A program made the translations under genes and the position numbers. From assembly GCF_033473495.1 (NCBI RefSeq), contig NC_088939.1:3596001-3660000 (forward strand): a stretch of 64,000 nucleotides of DNA, read 5' to 3'. The stretch comes from Cercospora beticola. Its lineage: Eukaryota > Ascomycota > Dothideomycetes > Mycosphaerellales > Mycosphaerellaceae. Below the pieces are notes generated by a model. It was not told the DNA's origin and searched no databases. It saw only the letters and a list, made by a program, of their open reading frames with translations. Shown in pieces: positions 24,227-36,281 of the stretch; the first letter of the stretch is position 1; each line of letters starts with the position of its first letter.

Positions 24227-25963
24227 TCAGCATCCGTCAGGCGCAAGGAACTCTCGCAACCGAGTGTCCAGCCATTCTTTCTGGTCCTTCCGGTAGCCGT
24301 GCTCGCCGATATGGCTGATGAACTCGTCTTGAACGCCACCGAGACGAGGCAAGATATCACCGAGCACGTTCGAAACGAAACGCTTCACGTTGTCGATGTG
24401 TTCGCCAGATCGTAGGAGGGCGGCATAGATGTGGCTCTTGGATGTGAACCTCGAGTCATTACTGCCCGGGCACGCCTCGCATATATAGCGACTGTATGCC
24501 TTGCGGTATTTGTCAAACTCATGGGGCTGCAGCAGCTGCCTCGAACCTTCCGGAGTTGGCCACACATACTCAGGCTCCCAATCCTTCCGCATGAAGTGTG
24601 GCACCGAGGACCACCCGATTTGACGTGGAATGGCTTCGAGGCAGTCCCAGTCGATGAGGCCGGTGACATTACCTCTGTCATCCACGAGAATGTTCTGTGG
24701 GTTGAAGTCGGACTGCATAAGGACGAACCCGGGCTCACCTGGCTCAACCTTCACAACATCGAGGAAGCGCTCACAGAAGAGCTCCCAGAGCAGAAAGAGT
24801 CCTTTGATGAATGGATCATCATTGTCATGGGGGTAGTTGTATTCATCAAATCGCTTGCGTTTGGCGGCATGCACGTAGTCCTCCAGCGACGACCTGAATG
24901 GCACAGGCTTGAATTTGCGCTGGAGCACAAAGATGTCATCTGTCGTAAGGCGTGAAGTATCACCCACTGTCGGCTCCGAATCGTCTTTGTCGAAGTGCAA
25001 AGCGCCGTAGCGGGAGAACACCGCTGACTCGAGCAAAGGCATAGTGTTGGCCAAGCTGTGAAGGATGTGATGGCGCCTAGCGTCCGTATCACTGAAGTCC
25101 TCGCCCTCTCGTTGAGGCCACACCTCCTCTACTGGTCTCCCACCCAGGTATGACATCGCAATGAATGGTGCGCCGATCTCGTTGTCCAACGATAGGTCAT
25201 AAGACAACAACCGCGGTATGGGAAGGTCTGTTTTGTCCCGAATATACTTCATGCCCAAAGCAGACTCTCGGAGCAATTTTGCGTCGAAGTCATTCCACCT
25301 GCCTGGAAATCCGTAGGCTGGGACTCGAATGCATGTCCGTTCTTTGAAATTCGACTCGAGAATATAAGCGCAGTTGTACGAGCCGCAATGCTTGCTGATG
25401 AGCTTGTAGTTGGTATCGGCTGCCTCCTTCGACTTCTTGCCAATTTTGTCCAACAGCTTCACGAGCTTCTCGGCTGCGATATCTCTTGTTGGTCCCCAGT
25501 ACAACAATTCTTCAATCTCGCTTGCTTCTGCGAAATCTTCGGCGACGAACAATCGACTACTGACACGACTCGGCGGCCTTTGGATAGGTGAACTGCCACC
25601 ATCACCGCTGGAGCGGCTTTCTCGCTCCACAATGTCGTTCAAGACGCTAAACTGGATATGCCTGTGATCCGTTTGGATCTGAGGTGCACTTGTGGCCCGG
25701 TCACGGCGCGTCTGGTCTTGCGCCAGATTATCGGTGGGGCCAGGAGTATTGCCATTCGAGTGAATTGCACCATTGTCGATGCTTTGTGTGGAGGTATCCG
25801 ACTGTGCGGCTTGGGTTGTGATACCGTCCGTGGCTCCGTTCGTGAGTATACCGCGTTTCGAATGGCTGCGTTGCGCGCTGCGCAGGAACCATTCGCCCAA
25901 ACGCTCTCGCTTGCCTTTCTTTGAGGTCGTATAGACAGTCTGGATTGTTCCTGGCCCAGACAT
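24227..25963 (-). CDS. APH-fold phosphotransferase-like protein
   Basis: A single exon gives 578 aa from the ATG at 25963; two upstream in-frame codons (TTG, ATC) are not a start. The first ~150 residues are low-complexity Ser/Thr/Gln-rich. The rest is an aminoglycoside-phosphotransferase/choline-kinase-like fold of the expanded fungal kind. The catalytic-loop motif near residue 420 reads MQSDFNPQNILVDD, followed by GLIDWD, so the Asp, Asn and metal-binding Asp are present. The His usual at the start of this loop is Gln here. The small-molecule or protein substrate is unknown, and no resistance role should be assumed. It is the first gene beside the RIP block, with its stop about 145 bp from it. 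Normal codon use shows no RIP damage. Confidence 0.85.
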   Translation of the reverse strand: MSGPGTIQTVYTTSKKGKRERLGEWFLRSAQRSHSKRGILTNGATDGITTQAAQSDTSTQSIDNGAIHSNGNTPGPTDNLAQDQTRRDRATSAPQIQTDHRHIQFSVLNDIVERESRSSGDGGSSPIQRPPSRVSSRLFVAEDFAEASEIEELLYWGPTRDIAAEKLVKLLDKIGKKSKEAADTNYKLISKHCGSYNCAYILESNFKERTCIRVPAYGFPGRWNDFDAKLLRESALGMKYIRDKTDLPIPRLLSYDLSLDNEIGAPFIAMSYLGGRPVEEVWPQREGEDFSDTDARRHHILHSLANTMPLLESAVFSRYGALHFDKDDSEPTVGDTSRLTTDDIFVLQRKFKPVPFRSSLEDYVHAAKRKRFDEYNYPHDNDDPFIKGLFLLWELFCERFLDVVKVEPGEPGFVLMQSDFNPQNILVDDRGNVTGLIDWDCLEAIPRQIGWSSVPHFMRKDWEPEYVWPTPEGSRQLLQPHEFDKYRKAYSRYICEACPGSNDSRFTSKSHIYAALLRSGEHIDNVKRFVSNVLGDILPRLGGVQDEFISHIGEHGYRKDQKEWLDTRLREFLAPDGC

Positions 25964-27050
25964 GATCAAGGGGATACCGCGAAATTAGTTTGTCTGTGAG
26001 TGAGGGAAGATGGGTTGGGAAATTGAGGCAGCGATATACCTGGCCACGATCATCATTCCATGCTGTGGGCACAGGCTGCGTGTGATTGCTGCACTGGTCA
26101 TGCTTGCACTCGTCATGAGTTTGTCCTGAAAGCAAAGTTCCAACGTGATCATCTGCCATTCGTTGAAATCATGTGAATAGTGAGAGGCCTCGAGAGCCAT
26201 CCTCACTCTGCCTCCAACTTCACGAAACCCTACTCTTTGTGCGTCCGGCATGCCTACCTTCCTACCTCGTGCTCTGCGGCGCACAAATTCGCATTTCTCC
26301 TCCCTCCCACGGCCGCCAGTGTATTGTATCCGCTCCAAGAGTCTTTTTCTCTCCTCAGCCGCTGATCAGGCTTCGGGTAATGTGTTCTTCGTGCCTGCGG
26401 ACCAGACTGAACGTCGAAACAGGTGGCCTCATCAATCTTCTGGTCCGGCGGGATGTCGAAAGGCAGAAACACTTTTAGCCTGTCTCTGCGCGTTGGTGCT
26501 GCGTCAGCTGCAAGAACGCGTAGCGCGTCGTGAGGTGATCTTGCTGGGGAAGATTGGCAGCGGAAGGTCCGACGAGGTCAATGCGGTCGGCTGTCACTTC
26601 CTCTTCTTCTGCCTTCTCAAATACACAGCCATCAACATTCTTCCATTCTACAACACGACAATGTCCTTCCTCCATCGCCATCACATGCAACCACATGGTT
26701 TGGAAGAATTGCTGCGCGTATAGGGCTTCGGGGTGAGCTCCTCCGATAAGCTATGGGTATCCCTGTGGACCCTCCAGGACCCTCTACCAGCATTGGGAGG
26801 TGGGGAGCGTGGGGAGCTGTCTAGACACGTCGAAGACAGAGGTTTGGGGGTCAATGCTATGCCGAACGTCGGCCTCTGCGGCGATATCGATGGGCTCATT
26901 GTTTCAAAAGCCCTTTATTTGATAGAACGGTGCTGCTCTTCTGCCCGTTCATCTTTAACCGTGACCTTAGATTTGTCCCTGCCTTCACCGAGTTCGTCAA
27001 GATCTCGAAGAATTAAAATTCCGCTCATTCCGCAACACTCACAGAACAGC
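25964..27050. other. Divergent intergenic region, 1.1 kb
   Basis: Lies between the starts of the APH-like gene (minus) and the aldolase gene (plus), so it should contain both promoters. Short overlapping frames on both strands show no recognisable product. An in-frame upstream extension of the aldolase (26733-27050) looks like 5' leader, not protein. Confidence 0.5.
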
Positions 27051-28145
27051 ATGACTACGAACGGCACCAGAGGCGCTGCCTCCCCTCCACCAGCAGGCAT
27101 CTACGTCCCAGTGCCTACCTTCTTCGCAAAGGAAGGCAGCGCCAACTACGATGAAGTTTCTCCACCGATCGATATTGAGACCCAATCCGAGCACTCCCTC
27201 TTCTTGGTGCGAGGCGGCGTGAAGGGTCTCGTCATCTTGGGCAGCACAGGCGAGGCAATCTTCGTGCGAAACTCCGAGCGACACGAGTTGATCAAGAGCC
27301 AAAGAAAGACATTAGACGATGCTGGGTTCAAAGACAGACCGATCATTGCTGGCACAGCAACGCAGAACATTGACGACACGGTGGAGATGATCAAGGACAG
27401 CCAAGATGCAGGTGCAGAATACGCCATGGTGCTCGGACCCGCGTACTTCGCTGCAGCAACCAGCCAAGCTGGTATTCAGAAATGGTTCGAAGTGGTCGCA
27501 GATCGCTCACCTATTCCAATCTTGATGTGAGTTTCGCCCATAATTTTTAGGACACATCCCAAGAACAAAGTCTGACGCCTTCGCAGCTACCACTACCCAG
27601 GCGTGACGAACAACCTGTTCATTGCTCCATCGACATTTGAGAAGCTTGCCGCACACCCAAACATTGTTGGCTGCAAGCTGTCACACGGTATCATTGACGA
27701 CCAGACTTTGATCGCCGCCTCGCCAAACATCGACCACGACCACTTCTACGTCTTCACCGGTCTTGGCCAGAACCTTCTTCCAGTGTTGACTATTGGTGGC
27801 GTTGCCGCCATCGACGGTCTGGCAGGATGTTTCCCACGAGTCGTGGTCAAATTGTTCAAGCAGTTCCACGAGAGCTCCGCCAAGGGAACGAGCAAGGAAG
27901 ATCTTCAACTCCAGCGTGATTTGCAATTCCGCATCTGCGAGGGCGAGAAGCTCATTGCCACTTGGGGTCCCGTTGGTATGAAAGAGGCGATCGCCCGTGT
28001 CTGGGGTATCGGCAGTGGCAAGGGTAACCGTTTGCCACTAGCTGGTGGTTTCCAAGATGGTGACAAGGAATGGACCAAGTGGGAGAAGGTGTTCAACGGC
28101 CTCCGTGATTTGGAGAAGCAGTTTGAGGCTGAGGACAACAAATAA
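27051..28145 (+). CDS. DapA-family class I aldolase/lyase
   Basis: Two exons, 27051-27526 and 27587-28145, with a 60-bp intron (gtgagt...cgcag) whose removal gives ILIYHYPGV; 344 aa. It belongs to the dihydrodipicolinate synthase / N-acetylneuraminate lyase family of TIM-barrel Schiff-base enzymes. Seen: GSTGE near residue 63 (pyruvate carboxylate loop), the catalytic Tyr in YHYPG near 161, and the Schiff-base Lys in GCKLSHG near 187. Fungal members include 4-hydroxy-2-oxoglutarate-type aldolases and the L-threo-3-deoxy-hexulosonate aldolase of D-galacturonate breakdown. Fungi do not use the DapA lysine route, so a sugar-acid or hydroxyproline role is more likely, but I cannot choose. No targeting signal is evident, so a cytosolic location is inferred. 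Confidence 0.9.
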
Positions 28146-30677
28146 GGGCTAGAATAGATCGCCTGTACCGAATTTTTGGCGCACCTTCACATCAGACCGG
28201 ATCTCGTCTTCCATGTGCTGATGGAAGTATCAGGTACTGTATTGTTTCGTCACGCCGGCGCGTTCCGTTTGCAGACGCGACGACGTATAGTTGCTGACCG
28301 GCCGTTCGATAATCTGACACGAAGCTCGCGAACCTACCAGATTTCACGCAAGTCAGCTCACGGCAGCGGCTGCCACAGCTCGCTCGGGTACGACTATTGT
28401 CCGCTCGTGCGTGCTGTTTCCTGAACGCGGTTCGCGCGGACGTGGAAGCGTAATACGAGTATGTAGCATGTGAAGGCTTCTGGCCTCAGACCGTCGAGGG
28501 ATGTTGGTCAAACCCTGCAATACATGATTCCTACAGCAATAGGAAGCTGCTCGTGCAAGGTCTGTTGCCGAGCATGTGATAGTCCTGCTCTGGGCGCTCG
28601 GACAAGGGCCTGTGGAAATCCTGTGCACGCCATAGGTGGGGCTTAAAGCGCCGAAGAGGGCAGGTACGGAGATACATCCAACGAATCGATAGTTTGTAGT
28701 ATCGATACTTCTCAGCTGACGTTCGCTGATCCAGCGGGAGGATCAGAACAACCAAAGCCAGGACACGGCCCTTTTCGTACAATGGCTCGTGCCCTGATGG
28801 TGTGCCTCGTGGTTGTCGTCACCGTCGCCAATCTCCAGATGTGAGACATGCGGAGAATCATGAGAGAACCACCGTGAGCACAGGACAGCGACCAGAGTGC
28901 TTGGCAGTGGGACAAAGTCTGTATTCCCGAAGCGCTCCCTTCACCGGACGATTTAATCAGCCATGTGGGGTCTCAGTTAGCATACTCTCAGACTTTTTTT
29001 TGCTTACTTTCTTCCGTCCGGCGATCATGTTCGGAATGCTGGCGCAATAATTGTGGAGCACACGAACAAGGTACGGCACGGTCGTTCGTGTTCGTGCACA
29101 GCCTGTTGCGGGCAACACCACGACCACAATCGATGGCCTCGGAGTCTCGTGGGAGAAACGACCATGAAGGATGCTGAGGAGGATGACGGCGATAGGGATG
29201 CAATTGCCTAATCAGCATCATCCTGCACCCCGGCGGCGGCGTTTCGTCCGCACGACAGCACGGCAGAGCATGAAATCGGCAATGCAAGTAAACGAGCAGC
29301 AGTCGCAGCTGAGTGAGGGCTGGCAGCGCTCGTGCTCCTCTGCTGTGCTCTCATGTCGCCTAATGCGTCCGCATATCCGCATTGGAAGAGAAATACTGGG
29401 TCGCTTCGCAGCAGCGCGTCCACTGCGTCGGGAGAATCCTCGTGCCCACCACGACTTTTGATCGCAAGCGCACGGCGGGCGGCCCACACGAGCTGTGTGT
29501 GTGCTGCGACGATGTAACTTGGAGGTTGAGTTTTCTGCGAAAAAGACACGCAAGCAGCCTGGGCGCTAAGCCAGGATGTCCTGGCGGCCAGACTGGACGT
29601 CTTCCGCAACTGCGCGATGTGTTGTGAAGTTTCTGGCGATCGGCGTTGCTGCGCGAACGACTGCTCTCAACGGAGTGGCGACTGGCGCGGTTGTCAACGG
29701 CAGTGCGTGGCCGCTCCACGCTGGCTCGTGTCTGTGACACATGTTGCGAAGGACTGTCGCTGTCTGCTGATCGTCGGCCGACTCTCCGCGCTCGTGCACA
29801 TGGCCCTAGGAGGGTGTTGAGGTGGCTGGGAGGCGTCTGTCTTTTTGCTCGCGAAAGCTGTGGTGGCTGCAGCAACGGCCCGTTCACGCTCATCACACAT
29901 CGCACCTGCCTGGTCAGCACGAGCGTGACACCATCGCGATAGCGGCGATACTGCTCGATAGCCGTGAGCGATGCAGCACGCACCCACGCCATTGCGCCGC
30001 AGCACTATGTGTCGCGACGAAGTCTCGCCATCTGGCCTTGTCTCAGCACGAGTGGAGTGGCATTGCGCTCTCAATGCCACCCGTCTCGCGCTGCTGAAAC
30101 ACACCATGGCCTACTGTCGCTCGGTACATGGTTCACTGCAGGTACGCGAACAGCGCAACGGGCAGGGGAAGAAAAAGTGCTGGCGAGACGGGAAAAAAAA
30201 GGGTGGTGCTGTGAGGTGAAATGCGAGCAGCACGTATGCCAACTCGATCAATTGCCAGCAAAAGCCGTCTCTCGACGGCTGTGTACTATTCTGTACAAAC
30301 GCTTAAACGCTCAGATGAAGCTGTGTCAATCAAAAAAGCTCCAAGCCGCCCAATGTCGTCCGTTCAATCATCATTCCAAGACGTGACGGCGTTCGCAATC
30401 TTGCCGTGACGAATCTTTCAAAACCCTCTACGCCGACTTTGCGTGCTAAAACTTTTTTCGCAACTGGTGCCATGCAGTGGCTTCCAACCATGTTCGCTGA
30501 AAAGGACCATGAACTTTTCTCCTGGCCAGGCACAGCGTTCCCGTCTTTGTGGCATTCGATGCCTCTCCTCCTGGTAGCGAGCGGCGGATGTCGCACGTCT
30601 CGGTCTACCTCTATGTGCGGTGCTGATGCAAAGAACTGAATGATGCCGGGGTATCGTGCAGCAAATGTGAAGGGTCA
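28146..30677. other. Gene-poor interval, 2.5 kb
   Basis: Normal base composition, not RIP-mutated. Many short frames overlap on both strands around 28960-30400, but none has a domain, a convincing codon pattern or a clean splice model. I see no tRNA and no repeat. It lies between the 3' ends of the aldolase and the GT2 gene. Confidence 0.5.
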
Positions 30678-32318
30678 TTAGTCGTGATAGGTAACGTTCG
30701 TTGTCGTCAGCGGCACTGGACGAAGCTTGTCCAGTGGTATGGGATGGTGTTTTTGGTGTGTGTCGTACGCTGGGAGTTGGTCGACCTCGAGCATCGCTCG
30801 GGGTGCTTGTGGCGGCGGGTAGTCGAACGATTCCGACTTGCGACCATCAGGTGCATCGAGTGACGTCGACCCATACGGTGGTAGTCTGATCATACGCACG
30901 CGGTTGTCGGTATCGGCTCCGTCCCTGCTTCCCCATGTAGTCTGAAAAGGCGGTCAGTGATCGTGAACCATAATCCCCAAAAGGGAAATTTCCTGGAGAC
31001 TTACCGCATCGAGCGTTAACATTCCATAGAGCTTGATGCCGCCATGGTAATAGCCAAAAGCGATGTACAGAGGAATGTATACAACGTCCGCTGGGTAGCG
31101 GAAGAAGTGGCCCCAAAGCTTGACAGTCTTGCTGAAGCCATATGTCCATACTACGAGGAACGTGAATAAATACCAGCGCTCGTCATATGACCACCCTTTT
31201 GATGCTTGATACCAAGATGTGAATATCAAAATATCATAGGGCAGTGCCCAGGCGGTGATTGTGGTTTGCAGCACGGAATACGTGCTCCACGGTTGCGATC
31301 TGAACCCGCGCGTCAGTAAGGACAAATATGACTTCAAAGGATGGGGAGTAGCAGCATACATCCAGTAGTGCCGTTCCACAAACAAGCTGGTCAGGTTGCT
31401 GCGCCAATTACTGCGCACCCAACGCAGACATTGCCTGAGATATTTCGGTCCCTCTTCCAAAGTCGTCTGCACTTCGCATTCCTTGTGATACTGCATTTTG
31501 ATCTTCCACCCATGAGAATACAGCCATCGCGTGATGAAATTGTCGTCGTCGGCATTCAGCTGCATCGTCCTCCACTCCTCGTGAGTGAATCCGTGCGTGA
31601 AGGCCTCATCCTGCAAAATTTCGGTTCGGTAGGCGACTGTTCGTCCTGAGAGACACGGCAATCCGCCATCGATGTGGAGGCAGGCGGAACAGTCGAAGTT
31701 CCGTCGCTCGAGATAGGTGGCGCCGAGGAAACCCCAAGCGCTCTGCTGCGCCGGCCTTTTCAGCCTCTGTGAAGTGCCCACGCCGCCCACTTTGGCATCT
31801 TCGAATGGTGCCAACATCCATGGCAATACTTTTGCCGGCCAGACCACATCGTCGTCGACGAAGATGGTAATTTTCGTGACGACCTCCGGGATGGCTCTGC
31901 ACATTTGCCTGCGCTTGTTGGCCTCTCGAATGCTCAACACGCGAATCTTCTTGGCGTTGATCTGGTTAGCGAGCTTCACCAGAGCGTCCCGGTTCGCATC
32001 GATGGTGACGAGCAGCAACTCGTAAGGCTCGGAACGAAGACAAGTGGATATCGTGTCTCGGAGCTCATCGCCGCCAGTGGCGATGGTGGGCAGAATTATG
32101 GTGACATCCTGTGAGGTGTAGGTGGGATACTCCGGTATGGGTATCGGCCTGAAGGTCCAGTGGGAGATGCAATTAACAATCAAGCGAAAATATCGAAACA
32201 ACCTGAAGACCGATCAGCTCACGTGGTCCGGGCAGATTGAGTTTCTGATACCCGTGCCGACGACAGGACGAAGGTGAACATACCATGCAAAGACGGCGAT
32301 GTGATACCAGGAAACCAT
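30678..32318 (-). CDS. Type 2 glycosyltransferase (hyphal growth GT2)
   Basis: Three exons: 32318-32284, 32202-31005 and 30941-30678; 498 aa. The first exon is only 35 bp and splices (gtatgt...ttcag, 81 bp) to give HIAVFAWLFRYFRL; without it the long frame begins at a TTG. The 63-bp second intron joins LTLDA to TTWGSRDGAD, a known C-terminal motif of these fungal enzymes. Seen: a membrane segment near residues 1-25, a GT-A domain with FVDDD (near 125), ADDDN and QCLRW (near 269), then several membrane spans. The family resembles hyaluronan and chitin synthases and includes the ZtGT2 type needed by plant pathogens for hyphal growth on solid surfaces. The polymer made is not known. The gene stands alone between gaps of 2.5 and 4 kb. 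Confidence 0.87.
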
Positions 32319-35300
32319 GCTGCGACCCTGAAACGAGAGGAAGTGGTGGCGAGTCCAGAATCGACATAGGACGGGCGCGAGGGAAATGGAGGAGAGGGAG
32401 GCGGGTGTGGGCAGAGCAGGTGAATATAAAAAAGTATCAACAGCGCCCTCGGTAGGTTATGCAGCGCTTAGCACCCGTCCATGCTGGGCGAATGTTTCAT
32501 TTGGCACGGGTTTTTGCTGCAGAAGACCATACCTTATGAGATCACCGTGTGGAATTAGAGGCGTGCCAGCTGCTCCACCACTTGAGCGAGCGAGCGCAAG
32601 CTCGGCGCATGCACTCGACGCTGGAGGGAGCTTTGGCGCGCCCCTCTTTGGCCTCTGCCAGACGACTTCTGGCTGGCGATATCGAGCGGGTGGGGTTCCA
32701 GCTGCTAGGCCGCATCCGGCGCACTCATGCAGGTTAAGCTAAGCAAGGGCAAGACGGGCGCGCGCTCGTGCGCATGTTGCTCGGGTCCATATGTAGTGTT
32801 GCTGTATAGTCGGTCGATTGATTGATTGCTTGATTGATGGAGATTGCGTGCGGCGCCTGCGTACGGGCACGAGCGCTCTCGCCGACTGCACGCTGCTTGT
32901 CCGTTGTTACTCGCGCTCCCAGCGCGCAGCCACGCTCCGGTCGAGGTCGAGCAAGAGACTGGACTGGACTGGCTCGCCCGCAGCAGCTGGATGCCGGCCA
33001 GATTGGTTGACCGGCGACCCGCGAGCAAGCAGCAAGCAGCGTCAAAAGCTACTCGCCATCGCTGTGCATTATCCTTCTTGTTGGCTGCCGCTTAGCGCCT
33101 GCAGCTCAGCATTCTATTTTACTCTCGCGCTGCAGCGCTGCTCCCGTCGTCGCTCGGCCGTGTGTGGTGCGTGGTGTTATTGAACCTCCGATGCCATTGC
33201 GCCCATCGGCGTCGCGCGCGCGCGCTCCCTCCGCCTGCCCTGGGCCAATCTCGGGCCCGCAACGCACCATATGGGGCCCAGCTGCTGGCTCAAGGTCGGC
33301 GGCAATGCGCACTGACGGCAGCGAAGCTGCGCGCGCCGAAGAGTGAGCACAACACGCACACGCACGCCCACACCACCACGCACCCTCCTTCTGCCTCGTC
33401 GCTGCTGACCCCCGGGCGCTCGAGGCCCCGATCGCAGCACCGCGCCTGGCCAGCCCGAAGGCGTTGAGACGTGAGACATGCCACATGCGACATCCTCGAG
33501 GCACCGAGCCTCGCAGGGTTTGCGCGTCTGCTGTATCGACGATGGCTAGCCCATGCCACAGCTGGGATAGTCGACAGCCACGCCCGGCACCACCCACGCA
33601 CGGCTAATGACGACTTCTCGAGCACCACGAAGTGAACTGGTGTGAAAAGCTTCGACACCACCCTCGTTTAGGTACAATGTACGTACCCGTGTTGCCAAAT
33701 CATGCAGCCGGCTAGGGCCAGGACTTCTCACACGAAAGCGTTGAGAAGAATAACATGTGGTAAGCGATATGCTCGCTCCCGTTTGTCCCTGCTGCTGATG
33801 TGAACGTGCTGCCTCGACACTTTGACAGCTGCTGCTCCCGCGCGAGGGTCCGTTTGCTCCACGCGCTAATCCGTATGGCGTGTCTTGAGGCCTACCATAC
33901 TAGACCTTCCTCTATCACCACACGCTTCACTGTCGTCCGCTTCCATATCGGACTGGCAGTGGTGGACCCTGTGCCGCGAGCAAACACTAAAACGTGCAGC
34001 TATAGTCCCGTTAGAGCTGTTGAGCTGTGTCCGCCCCATTGCCTTTTCGCGCTTGATCGAGCGATATGTCCGAAGCAAGTCGATGCGCATCTTTTCGATT
34101 TCGCGGACATTGGGAGCACAGCTCGCCGTTGTAGCGGCGGTATTGACGTCAAATGCAAGTCCTTCTTGCCATCGCTGCTGCACGTAGACATCATTATCGA
34201 GCGAACGCCGTTCCCATTTGGGCATGTGCCCTTCCGCAGGGCGAGCAGCTTCCATATGCACAACACAAGAATGAGGACCTGGGGTCCCATTGCTTCAAAT
34301 CGATCGGCCGCGCGTGGAAGCATCGTCCCGTATTCCGCTGCGTCTGTATGCTGGCATGCTTGCTCGCACGACAGCGACGGCTGTCGCTTAACGAAGCACA
34401 CGATCCTCCACGGTTGCTTGGTGGCATCTCAGCTGCAAGAGCTCTCCGTAGCGCGAAGCAACTTGTGCCATCGCGTCCACTAGGGCATGCAGCCACCATC
34501 ACGATGACTGTCGCAATATCTGTCCTCGCCGTGGGTCTCCACCGCAGCGCTTGGAAGCTGGATTCCGCGGCTTTCGCGACGGCTAGGCGCAGACCTCACC
34601 CAACTGCTGCAAGAAATTTTCCCATCTTGTGACTGTTACGCCGAGCAGGTACATGCTCGCATTCTCATCTTCGTGCCATTCGTGACGTGGATCGTGACGC
34701 AAGCCCACTCGCCGTCGTGTCCAGATGAGGGCTCGACTGTTTTCTGATCGTAATGATACGAGTGCGGCCACGGTGCCTTGAGGCTCCAATGCAGCCGTTG
34801 CACGACATTAGAAGCAGATCATTGTCTGCAGGTACATGTGAGTACACTTCTCGGATTACTTCCCCCAAGCGCGACTTTGCCGCCGGAACGTCCTCCCATA
34901 CTTCCAAGGCGGCGCCGCTAGACGTGAGATCTGCCACAGGCAGCAGGGTGAGCGCGAAGGTGCTGCGGGAGGATGGGTGGTCATAACGACTCCGTAGGCG
35001 GCTTGGTTGGGGTGTTGGCAGGAGACGCTGCCGCCTGCTCGGGTCGTTCTTGCACTTTCCTGTCAGTTCATCCATCTAATCTGGCATCACAGTTAGGAAG
35101 TGCCCGGCCCCTGCCTGCCCTGCGGCCATCTAAAGAAGACGACGTCGGACGGCAAGTACGCCCAGCTGGGCTTGCCCGATTCCTACACTCTCGTTATACA
35201 CCCCAGCACTGTCCGCTCGAATATATCAAGCGAGCCGCTGCCATGTCCGTATCAACTATGTATGGGACACCCTACGCGATGCCGAAGAGGATCATTTTGC

Positions 35301-36281
35301 TGTTTCAACGGTTTGGAAGCGAAATCCCACACAAACCAGTGCATCAGTATTTGTCCTCGGCTCCAGGCATGGCAGCGACGAAACGCGTGGTTGTTCAAGC
35401 AGCTCACCATGAATACTCGCCTCTTCGCATGTCCCACTTCACCGTAGTATTCGTCTTCATGAGCGGTCGACTCTGCTTACCTCTCATCGGCCGTTATTTC
35501 GATCAGGCAAGCTCCATTGCACTTTTCGATCACGACCAGTGCTCCGTACTTCCTCTTGATCATACACCAGGGGCCACCAACAGCCATCGGCCCTGTAGCA
35601 TACAGCAAGGCACTAGCGACAGTGTCGTCACTCATTGCACCACATCATCCTTGTGATCGACGAACAGGATTGTGAAACGCATGACAAACCGTGAGGTCTT
35701 GCATATGTAAGATGAACATGTTCGTGTGTGGACTAGTTAAGGTTAGTCGTAGCAACGAAATCGCCGAGACATGTGCGGCCCTGCAAGGCGGACAGTACAC
35801 TAAGCAAATCCGCCACAACTCTGGCAGACTTCAATTCGCCGTGCTGACACTATGCAGCTATTTACGAATTACTCGACGTCAGTCATCTTTATATTGTTGA
35901 TAGGGACTCACTGATTCATGAATATCCCCACAATGGCGTCTCCACGTGGAAAAGCCTGTGACGTTCGAGGCATTATGTCGCCTCTCGGCGGGCGTTGAGG
36001 CGTAGTTGGTCCATCGAACGACCTTGCGGCAAGTCGCACTATTTTCATCCGAGCGCGGGCGAGCCGGTATGCTGTCTGAATGCACATATGGAAACGTCGT
36101 TTGTATCTGGTTCAAGTACCTCGCATATATGCACAATAGTACACGCGCCTCTTAGCCACCGCAGTGCTAGACGCACCTCGCTTCCGCAGACAAAGCCAGG
36201 GCGGTGCCGCGACTGTCCTTCATCTAGTAGGTGTAACGGATTCTTCCCCAAAATCTCTTGATAGCTTGGTATTAGACTCTT
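32319..36281. other. Gene-poor interval, 4 kb, upstream of GT2
   Basis: Unmutated, GC-rich in part (for example an alternating gc run near 33215). A short gatt-type microsatellite occurs near 32815-32840. Frames of up to 227 codons (33800-34483 and 34973-35656) overlap others on both strands and show no domain. It contains the GT2 promoter and the 3' side of the ATP synthase gene. It may hold regulatory DNA or non-coding transcripts, which sequence alone cannot show. Confidence 0.5.

Noticed and set aside
26733..27050. In-frame 5' extension of the aldolase
   Set aside because: Low-complexity Ser/Arg-rich sequence unlike the family N-terminus; the ATG at 27051 directly precedes the conserved part.
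32203..32283. Reading through the GT2 first intron
   Set aside because: The frame has no ATG in this part, and the splice restores a family-like N-terminus.
33800..34483. 227-codon plus-strand frame
   Set aside because: Overlaps frames on the other strand, has no domain and an irregular Cys/His/Arg-rich composition; treated as non-coding.
34973..35656. 227-codon plus-strand frame
   Set aside because: No domain or targeting signal and low-quality codon pattern; not annotated.
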